Source: an uncultured Eubacterium sp. (GTDB taxonomy: Bacteria; Bacillota; Clostridia; Peptostreptococcales; Anaerovoracaceae). Taken from it: a stretch of DNA of 7,549 bases. Positions within the stretch are counted from its first letter, which is position 1; each line of letters begins with the position of its first letter. The DNA is taken from positions 1 through 7,549 of the forward strand of contig CAJJPZ010000103.1 in assembly GCA_905193765.1 (NCBI GenBank). The letters run 5' to 3'. Below are positions 1 through 5,328 of the stretch, one piece after another. The position numbers and the translations under genes are program-made. The notes beneath the pieces are model-generated. The model ran no database searches. It saw nothing but the letters and a program-made list of their open reading frames with translations, and was not told the origin of the DNA.

Positions 1-8
1 CTTTTGTT

Positions 9-40
9 GATATTCCGGAAATATCGAGAACGATATTTCC
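9..40. repeat. Perfect 10-bp inverted repeat with an additional related half-site
   Basis: GGAAATATCG (17-26) and CGATATTTCC (31-40) form a perfect 10-bp stem with a 4-base AGAA loop (TTCT on the minus strand). A third related element GATATTCC (9-16) abuts it and could pair instead with 17-25. A weaker TACAT/ATGTA pair (41-45 and 54-58) lies between this and the DUF5688-type stop. No T-run follows on either strand within the window, so it is not a standard rho-independent terminator, though it may serve as the 3' end of that transcript. Confidence 0.55.
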
Positions 41-69
41 TACATAATAAAAAATGTATCAATGGAGAC

Positions 70-987
70 TTATGCTACGATCTCTCCGCTTTCGGCTATC
101 CACAGCCGTCCGTCGTCTTCATGGTATTCATAGACGTTGTCCGATAGAAACTCCTCCGGCGCCACATACTGGGTACGGTTTACCTCCCTGACCATGCGGC
201 TCAGGTCTGTGCTCCCTCCGTGTCGTGCCTTCGGTATTATGATGAGTTCATGTATCGATGACGGCAGTATGTAGTAGTCACCGCCCACGTAATGTGACAC
301 GCTGCGTCTCACTTCTTCCGACAGTATCACCGTTGCACCATTGACCTTGCCGCGGATGGTCAGCATGAACATGCAGCTTACCCGCGGCATGCCCATCATG
401 TCATCCATACTGCGGAACACGAAGCTGCCGGGCAGATCCATATTGAGCATCGCGATCTCGTGGAGCTCATCTACGTCCAGTCCCCACCTCTTCATCATCC
501 TGTCATCTATCTGCATCACGTAAAATCCATGCTCTGCCTCTCCTACTCTGATGTAGTAGGACACCGCGAACTCTCCCATGCGTTTATGAGGATGGCCTGT
601 CAGTCTGCAGGCGTTGGCCTCTCCGTTCACCAGTCTGCACCCGATATGCGGTCTGACACATTCCAGATCTCTTATCATCCTGCTGACCTCGTCCCCCGTC
701 GGCAGATCGTTGCTGGCATATGTATAGAACATCTGCTTTACACTCTCCGCCATTTCCTCCACATTCAGCTCATGCTCCTCGTACATCCTGTACAGGTCTT
801 CTACATGCAGGCACGGCAGGCACCTGTTCGCCTCGGTCCTTATGATCAGAGTCTCCTGTATGGTATCGTTGTTCTTCATGGTATCTTCGATGAAGATCTC
901 GCTGATCTCACTTTCACCTTCGAATGCTCTCTTTACCTGTGACAGCATCACATTCCTGAATCCTTCATAAGATAATTTATCTGACAT
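70..987 (-). CDS. DUF5688-type protein of unknown function
   Basis: 305 residues, soluble, no signal peptide or membrane helix. It resembles DUF5688 proteins, common in Lachnospiraceae and often in several copies per genome. Matching features: an N-terminal helix (about 5-24, YEGFRNVMLSQVKRAF), then KNNDTIQETLIIRTEANRCLP (38-58, the usual 'NN..L.GL.I....N..P' pattern) and HVEDLYRMYEE (61-71); a central part with CRLVNGEANACRL (117-129); LDVDELHEIAMLNM (170-183); and a conserved C-terminal block with GDYYILPSSIHELIIIP (236-252), LSRMVREVN (262-270), EEFLSDNVYEY (278-288). Biochemical function is unknown. The frame extends upstream to 1128, but the strong ribosome-binding site and the family N-terminus favour 987; the ATG at 1059 (MDDEVEDDAAED, 329 residues) is a possible alternative. 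It is a single-gene unit with its own promoter, a long leader, and a hairpin after the stop. Confidence 0.85.
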   Translation of the reverse strand: MSDKLSYEGFRNVMLSQVKRAFEGESEISEIFIEDTMKNNDTIQETLIIRTEANRCLPCLHVEDLYRMYEEHELNVEEMAESVKQMFYTYASNDLPTGDEVSRMIRDLECVRPHIGCRLVNGEANACRLTGHPHKRMGEFAVSYYIRVGEAEHGFYVMQIDDRMMKRWGLDVDELHEIAMLNMDLPGSFVFRSMDDMMGMPRVSCMFMLTIRGKVNGATVILSEEVRRSVSHYVGGDYYILPSSIHELIIIPKARHGGSTDLSRMVREVNRTQYVAPEEFLSDNVYEYHEDDGRLWIAESGEIVA

Positions 988-1250
988 TTTCTGTCTCCTT
1001 TCGCTATCATGCACTTCCTTCCGATCCTCTGCGGCGTCATCCTCCACCTCGTCATCCATCCTGTCTCCCGTGCTGCACATACCATATGATCCCGTCCCCC
1101 GGAGCCTGTAATAAGTGCACACATACATTTAAGGGAGATTGTAGACTCCGGGGGCGGATCTGCCGGATGCATATTTATCAGAATAACATGTGCAATAAAT
1201 GGAAAATCGTTATGGATGCAAGGATCGAAAACATCCGGCGATCGTTTATC
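988..1250 (-). other. Long structured leader before the DUF5688-type gene
   Basis: No convincing gene lies between the promoter and the start at 987. The roughly 260 bases contain two inverted repeats. The first pairs 1232-1239 with 1162-1169 (GCCGGATG/CATCCGGC, 62 bases apart). The second pairs 1146-1154 with 1096-1104 (CCCCCGGAG/CTCCGGGGG, 41-base loop) and extends after a small bulge by GATCC/GGATC at 1156-1160 and 1088-1092. The loop of the second holds ATCTCCCTT (minus strand, near 1140-1132), complementary to the GGGAGA near 1067 and largely to the AAAGGAGA ribosome-binding site at 994-1001. No T-run follows either hairpin, so a classical attenuator is not seen. It does not match a riboswitch class I can recognise. 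Confidence 0.4.
994..1001 (-). promoter_or_regulatory. Ribosome-binding site deciding the start of the DUF5688-type gene
   Basis: AAAGGAGA on the minus strand lies 6 bases before the ATG at 987. It favours this start over the in-frame ATG at 1059, which has a weaker GGGAGA 4 bases upstream and would add a 24-residue, mostly acidic segment. Confidence 0.7.
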
Positions 1251-1254
1251 AGGA

Positions 1255-1299
1255 ATTATATGGTAACTACACCTTATATTGTTTTCCATCATTTGTCAA
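1255..1299 (-). promoter_or_regulatory. Promoter for the DUF5688-type gene
   Basis: On the minus strand a consensus TTGACA (-35) at 1299-1294 is followed after 15 bases by TATAAG at 1278-1273, and a perfect TATAAT occurs at 1260-1255. The 15-base spacing is short, so which -10 is used is uncertain; the TATAAT box lacks a good -35 at 17 bases. The region is AT-rich and directly follows the preceding terminator, as expected for a new transcription unit. The start of transcription would lie around 1265 or 1248. Confidence 0.55.
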
Positions 1300-1350
1300 T
1301 ATATTTTTCTAGTTTTGTAATAAAATGGTACACTGCATGTAACGAAAGCG

Positions 1351-1383
1351 AAAAAAAGAACAGAGCGTGTGATCACTCTGTTC
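1351..1383 (-). terminator. Rho-independent terminator after the AIM24-like gene
   Basis: Perfect 8-bp arms GAACAGAG (1358-1365) and CTCTGTTC (1376-1383) enclose a 10-base loop, and on the minus strand the hairpin runs directly into seven T (1357-1351). It starts 38 bases after the stop codon at 1422. Confidence 0.92.
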
Positions 1384-1421
1384 CTGTCCGTATTCCTTTA
1401 TATCGGGATCTCTTCTTTGTA

Positions 1422-2108
1422 TCAGTCGCTGCCTCCTGTCGGCATATATGGTCTCAGTACCCCTGCGATGTTGCTGATCGGCATCGTCTGGAGCCATACA
1501 TGTCCCGGTCCTGTCACCACAGTGTTGAACAGTCCCTCTCCGCCGAAGAACTTGTTCTTCAGCCCCGGCACGGATACGATCTCCATATTGCAGCTGGCAG
1601 TCATTGCAGCCAGATGCCCCGTATCTATGACGATCTGCTGTCCCTGCTTCAGCTCATACTCGATGACATGGCCGTCGAATTCAGCAAACATTATGCCGTT
1701 CCCCGAAAATCTCTGCATGATGAAACCCTCGCCGCCGAAAAACCCCGTACCCAGCTTTTTGCTGATATGTACAGAACAGTCAACGCTGGCTTCACTGGCG
1801 AGGAACGCCGATTTCTGTGCAATGATCTCCTTTCCCGGAGCTATCTCGAAGGCACGTATGGATCCCGGAAAGCTGGATGCGAAAGCGATCATTCCGTTGC
1901 CACCCGCAGCTGTATAGATGTTCTGGAACATTTTCTCCCCTGAGAACATCCTTCCGAACATCTTGCCCACGCCACCGTTCGATGTCGTCTCCATCTGCAT
2001 GTTAGGCGACATCCAGGACATCCCGCCTCCTTCAGTCACCACTGACTCCCCGCCGTCCAGATAGCATATGACTACCGGCAGAGTGTCTCCCTTTATCTCG
2101 TATCTCAT
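1422..2108 (-). CDS. AIM24 / TIGR00266 family protein
   Basis: 228 residues, soluble, without signal peptide or membrane helix. It is Gly- and beta-rich in the way of the AIM24/TIGR00266 family: an N-terminal strand region with EGGGMSWMS (26-34), a Gly/Met linker GGVGKMFGRMFSGEKMF (45-61), and two related motifs, GFFGGEGFIMQRFSG (122-136) and KFFGGEGLFNTVVTG (186-200), each followed by a strand and a Gly turn. This points to an internally duplicated beta fold. The C-terminus MPISNIAGVLRPYMP (209-223) is also typical. The name comes from a yeast mitochondrial protein; the bacterial role is not established. The start at 2108 has AAAGGAG 7 bases upstream; an in-frame ATG at 2150 adds 14 residues but lacks such a site and carries this one. 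It may be read through from crcB, since no terminator lies between; I found no convincing promoter of its own (TTGATA near 2147 has only a poor -10 partner). A strong terminator follows the stop. Confidence 0.92.
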   Translation of the reverse strand: MRYEIKGDTLPVVICYLDGGESVVTEGGGMSWMSPNMQMETTSNGGVGKMFGRMFSGEKMFQNIYTAAGGNGMIAFASSFPGSIRAFEIAPGKEIIAQKSAFLASEASVDCSVHISKKLGTGFFGGEGFIMQRFSGNGIMFAEFDGHVIEYELKQGQQIVIDTGHLAAMTASCNMEIVSVPGLKNKFFGGEGLFNTVVTGPGHVWLQTMPISNIAGVLRPYMPTGGSD

Positions 2109-2204
2109 ATCATTGCTCCTTTCCGCCCTGATAACGGGCTGCTTACTCATATATCAAAAACGCAGATATAGTTGTTTCGTTTCAGCTTATCCTTTACATA
2201 GTAT

Positions 2205-2585
2205 TCACGCATATATGGCTCCTGCTGCGGCTTTTCCCAGGAACACTCCCAGAAGGCACAGGCCGACGCTTACCGCGGCGTATGCACCGAACAGACCGAT
2301 CCGCCCCGCTTCTATCATCCCCAGCGATTCCAGTGAGAATGTCGAAAAAGTAGTGAATCCTCCGCAGACGCCCACCTTGAGGAAAGTCACGGCTCTGCCG
2401 CTGAGCCAGCCTCCGGTATCCATGTTCCCGGCTATGAGCCCTATGACAAACGCGCCGACAAAGTTCACAGTCAGCGTCTGCAGCGGGAAATCATGTCTGC
2501 TCAGGAAAGGTATCATCCCCACCAGATATCTCATCACCGAACCTATGAATCCGCCTGCACCGGCTGCCATGCAATTCCAGAACAT
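2205..2585 (-). CDS. crcB: Fluoride ion channel FluC/CrcB
   Basis: 126 residues, the normal size for a Fluc subunit. The family exports fluoride passively through dual-topology dimers in the cytoplasmic membrane. Hallmarks visible: GGFIGSVMRY at 11-20, TLTVNFVGAF at 37-46 with the pore Asn at 41, and GVCGGFTTFSTF at 72-83 holding the Phe-box residues F80 and F83 and the region that binds the central sodium ion. Four membrane helices fit about 4-26, 36-54, 66-90 and 97-122. The start at 2585 was chosen because AAAGGAG lies 8 bases upstream and the family N-terminus begins here; the frame is open further to 2636 but that extension (SETEQQTDSRTKGENN) is hydrophilic and carries the ribosome-binding site. 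Only one copy is present in the window, so a homodimer is expected unless a partner exists elsewhere. The AIM24-like gene starts 96 bases downstream. Confidence 0.95.
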   Translation of the reverse strand: MFWNCMAAGAGGFIGSVMRYLVGMIPFLSRHDFPLQTLTVNFVGAFVIGLIAGNMDTGGWLSGRAVTFLKVGVCGGFTTFSTFSLESLGMIEAGRIGLFGAYAAVSVGLCLLGVFLGKAAAGAIYA

Positions 2586-2648
2586 ATTGTTTTCTCCTTT
2601 CGTCCGGCTGTCCGTTTGCTGTTCCGTCTCTGACAACCAGCCTTATCT

Positions 2649-2657
2649 ATTCTACCA
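2649..2657 (-). promoter_or_regulatory. Candidate extended -10 promoter for crcB
   Basis: The minus strand reads TGGTAGAAT at 2657-2649, a TG-extended -10 element with one mismatch to TATAAT, about 64 bases before the crcB start. No good -35 hexamer is placed upstream, which is tolerable for an extended -10. Its position just after the preceding terminator supports it; the sequence match alone is modest. Confidence 0.35.
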
Positions 2658-2687
2658 CAACACAGGCATGACCCGCCACCATCAGAC

Positions 2688-2717
2688 AAAAAAACAAGCA
2701 GCAGATGATCTGCTGCT
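2688..2717 (-). terminator. Rho-independent terminator closing the YhgE/Pip operon
   Basis: A perfect inverted repeat, AGCAGCAGAT (2697-2706) and ATCTGCTGCT (2708-2717), can form a hairpin of about 8 bp with a 5-base loop. On the minus strand it is followed by TTG and then a run of seven T (2694-2688). It sits 46 bases after the stop of the four-helix membrane gene and before the likely crcB promoter. Confidence 0.88.
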
Positions 2718-2763
2718 CCGGTTCCTGATATGATCCCGGTATCTCGTACAGACCCCTTCTATT

Positions 2764-3096
2764 TTATGCAAATATGAATATCAGCGCTCCTGCCACCACC
2801 GATATGGTCACCAGCAGGAATGCGTAGAGCCGGTGTTTGCGTGTGCGGCCTGCGATGCTGACCACTATGCCGGCGATCCCCAGAAAGCCTGCAGCCCATG
2901 CCGCAGCTCTCATGAAGATCCAGTTCACAGGCAGGCTCGGTGCGCTGACCACTGAGATCAGCATCCCCCACACCGCCATGATATAGAAAATATATTTCTT
3001 GACAGTCTCACTTCTGACCAGATACATCAGAAGCAGTCCTGCCACGCTTATAGCAGCAACTGCCGCTACAAGCAACGCCAGTAACCCTAACGCCAT
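2764..3096 (-). CDS. Small four-helix membrane protein of unknown function
   Basis: 110 residues, almost entirely hydrophobic. Predicted membrane helices lie at about 1-27, 33-52, 58-82 and 90-110, with short basic connections (RSETVKK at 28-34, GRTRKHR at 83-89) consistent with cytoplasmic loops and both termini on the outer face. The last residues (GALIFIFA) run straight to the stop, so there is no soluble tail. A strong AAGGAGG site 8 bases before the ATG at 3096 supports the start. The gene begins 45 bases after the second YhgE/Pip paralogue with no terminator between, and a strong terminator follows 46 bases after its stop, making it the last gene of that operon. I do not recognise the family. 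By position it could be a membrane partner of the YhgE/Pip pair, but only its location suggests this. Confidence 0.82.
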   Translation of the reverse strand: MALGLLALLVAAVAAISVAGLLLMYLVRSETVKKYIFYIMAVWGMLISVVSAPSLPVNWIFMRAAAWAAGFLGIAGIVVSIAGRTRKHRLYAFLLVTISVVAGALIFIFA

Positions 3097-3141
3097 TCTC
3101 TCATCCTCCTTTTCATTTTCCGTATATTATCGGGCTGCACC

Positions 3142-5328
3142 CTACATCACCTTCGTTTCTTCAAGCTTTTCGGAAAATCTGTTATTGAGCCTGATCACAG
3201 GCTTTCTCAGTACCAGTCCCAGTATCAGCGACAGCACCAGGAAAATACCCAGCTTAGCCAGGTCGAGCCAGTAGTCCATGCCGTACAGTCCTCCCACAGT
3301 CTCACGCAGTGCCGCCATGCTGTGAGTGAACGGCAGCATAGGGTACACGATCCTGAAGAACCTCGGAGCCACCTCGATAGGGAAAGTTCCTCCAGTGCCC
3401 GCCACCTGAATCACCAGCAGTACGACGCTTATGGCCTTGCCGATATCCCCGAAGGAGACCGTCAGTGTGTATATGATATTGACATAGACGATGCTGGATA
3501 TCCAGCACGCCAGCATGAACAGGAACGGGTGCCTGCACTGTATGCCCAGATAGAACAGATCTCCCAGACCAATCAGTGAGCTCTGTGCCAGCCCCAGTAT
3601 CAGGAAGGTCAGATATCTTCCCAGATACAGGTGATTGTTCTTTATCCCGGAAAGTCCCTCCAGGGCGCTTGCCGGTACGGCCACAGACATCATAGCCACC
3701 ATTATTATACCGCCGATCCATATCGCCAGCGTTGAATAGAACGGTGCCATAGATGAGCCATAGTTCTCTATCTCGTAGACCTTCGTCGTTTTAAGCGATA
3801 CAGGCTTTGCCAGGAATGCGCTCAGTTCATCGTTCTTATCTGCGAACAGATCTTTGAGCTCCGAAAAATCGCCTGTCTGCTGCATTTTCTCAAGTTTGCT
3901 CACCAGATCGTCCACTCTGCCGGACGCCTTGTTCAGCAGCTTGCCGGATGTGTCCAGCGACAGTCTGATCTTCTGGAGATCTTCCGTTGCCGTGTCCGTA
4001 AGATCCTTTATGCTGGTCACGCTCTTGTCCAGCTGGCTGAGCAGTTTCTTCATGCTGCTGCCTGTCTTGCTCAGTGATGAAGACAGGCTCTTGAGATCGT
4101 TCATGACATTCTTCTCATAATCCGCCTTCACCTTGCTTATGCCCTTGACGCTTTTGCTCAGCAGTGCATCTATCTCCTTCTTAGCCGTCGCCAGGTCCTT
4201 GGCTCCACTCCGAAGCTCCTTCGCGGATGTCCTGAGATCGTCCCAGAGTGCGGTCTGTTTCGCTATGGATGTATTCAGCTGAGCTACCACAGAAGATACC
4301 GCCGGTTTTATATCCGGATACTTTTCTCCCAGTGCTTCCAGCTCGTCCCGCAATGTAGTGTACTTCGTTATTATACTGTCGGTGCTGTCCGCCACGGTCT
4401 CGAGAGTGGATGCTACTGCTTCCACATCGCCGGCCTGTTTCTCGAAGGCTGTGTCTATGACCTGTGACATCTGCTTGTAATAGCTTATCCCCGATTCCAG
4501 AGCCTTGTTTATGCCGTCAGTCGTTCCTGTGATGGTCTTGTTTATACCTTTGAAGGTCTTCTGTATATCGCTGATGGAATCCGAACTTCCCGATGACTGT
4601 TTGCTGACATAACCCAGGAAGTCCGATGTAGATCCTGTCATCTTCTCTATGGAATCCGTCATACCCGAGAAAGAATCCATGGTCCCTGCCGATGACGACA
4701 GGCTGTTGGATATACGGTTCAGATTCGCTATCAGGTTCGACACGATGGACTCCGCATCATTCACGTCCGTCATATTCGCCACCGATTCCATGACAGTCAG
4801 CGCTGTGTCCGCCACCGTCGATATGAACATCTGGTTTATCTGGTTCTGGATGGCCGACGCGCCTTTCTCCGTTACCTTCGGTGCTATGGCACTGTCCTTG
4901 GCATTGCAGTAATAGTGTATCTTCGCTTTTTCTATAGTCTCGTCCTCCGAGAATATGCTCATCATGTTCCTGCTGAAATCCTCAGGGATGACTATAGCTG
5001 CATAGTAGTCGCTGGACTTCACGCCGTTGATGGCGTTCTCCTTGCTGGTGAACACCCACTCCATCTGTGTGTTTTCGTGAAGAGAGGTCAGCACCCTCTC
5101 TCCTATATTCACCTCTATCGGTACGAGGCTGCCCTGATATCCTTCGTCCACACTGGCAACAGCCACCTTCAGGTTGTCCGTGTTGTTGTACGGGTCCCAG
5201 CTGGCGGCTATATTGAACCACGCATAGAGGCAAGGCACTACGATGATACCCATGATGACGATCAGAGCTATTACATTGTTCCGGATACGCCTGGCATCTC
5301 TTATGAATATCTGCCATATGTTTCTCAT
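3142..5328 (-). CDS. YhgE/Pip-type multi-spanning membrane protein, second paralogue (complete)
   Basis: 728 residues. A short basic N-terminus (RDARRIRNN) leads into membrane helix 1 (about 18-38), followed by the conserved outer N-terminal domain (about 45-165, with YAAIVIPEDFS at 109-119 and an NAKDSAIAP segment near 142-150). A long Ser/Lys/Asp-rich helical region (about 190-495) probably forms coiled coils outside the membrane. The C-terminal membrane domain has helices near 530-552, 571-596, 601-622, 628-648 and 690-708, with YVNIIY (615-620), GTFPIE (647-652), APRFF and LPFTHSMAALRE (665-676). This order matches the Pip/YhgE N- and C-terminal family domains, and the length is normal. 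The start at 5328 is set by the ATGA overlap with the upstream stop and a GGAGG site embedded in that gene's last codons. Co-transcribed with its paralogue upstream and the small membrane gene 45 bases downstream. Unlike the upstream paralogue it stops soon after its last helix. Function is unproven; envelope transport, a secretion accessory role or a surface receptor are all possible. Confidence 0.92.
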   Translation of the reverse strand: MRNIWQIFIRDARRIRNNVIALIVIMGIIVVPCLYAWFNIAASWDPYNNTDNLKVAVASVDEGYQGSLVPIEVNIGERVLTSLHENTQMEWVFTSKENAINGVKSSDYYAAIVIPEDFSRNMMSIFSEDETIEKAKIHYYCNAKDSAIAPKVTEKGASAIQNQINQMFISTVADTALTVMESVANMTDVNDAESIVSNLIANLNRISNSLSSSAGTMDSFSGMTDSIEKMTGSTSDFLGYVSKQSSGSSDSISDIQKTFKGINKTITGTTDGINKALESGISYYKQMSQVIDTAFEKQAGDVEAVASTLETVADSTDSIITKYTTLRDELEALGEKYPDIKPAVSSVVAQLNTSIAKQTALWDDLRTSAKELRSGAKDLATAKKEIDALLSKSVKGISKVKADYEKNVMNDLKSLSSSLSKTGSSMKKLLSQLDKSVTSIKDLTDTATEDLQKIRLSLDTSGKLLNKASGRVDDLVSKLEKMQQTGDFSELKDLFADKNDELSAFLAKPVSLKTTKVYEIENYGSSMAPFYSTLAIWIGGIIMVAMMSVAVPASALEGLSGIKNNHLYLGRYLTFLILGLAQSSLIGLGDLFYLGIQCRHPFLFMLACWISSIVYVNIIYTLTVSFGDIGKAISVVLLVIQVAGTGGTFPIEVAPRFFRIVYPMLPFTHSMAALRETVGGLYGMDYWLDLAKLGIFLVLSLILGLVLRKPVIRLNNRFSEKLEETKVM

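Noticed and set aside
1178..1234. 18-residue hydrophobic leader peptide on the minus strand (MFSILASITIFHLLHMLF)
   Set aside because: No ribosome-binding site precedes the ATG (CGATCGCCGG), and it spans the interval between the arms of an inverted repeat; the leader region looks non-coding.
948..1292. 114-codon open frame on the minus strand
   Set aside because: It begins within the promoter region and overlaps the start of the DUF5688-type gene in another frame; its composition is not protein-like.
1086..1943. 285-codon open frame on the plus strand
   Set aside because: It runs antisense through a promoter, a terminator and most of the AIM24-like gene, with no ribosome-binding site or recognisable domain; a shadow frame.
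2125..2139. Small inverted repeat GCCC/GGGC just upstream of the AIM24-like ribosome-binding site
   Set aside because: Only a 4-bp stem with a 7-base loop and no T-run; too weak to call a terminator or operator.
2586..2760. Possible fluoride riboswitch, because the minus strand reads GTCTGATGG near 2679-2687 upstream of crcB
   Set aside because: The CTGATG resemblance is isolated: no matching 5' stem (GGnGATGG type) or closing helix is found, and the region upstream is occupied by the terminator of the previous operon.
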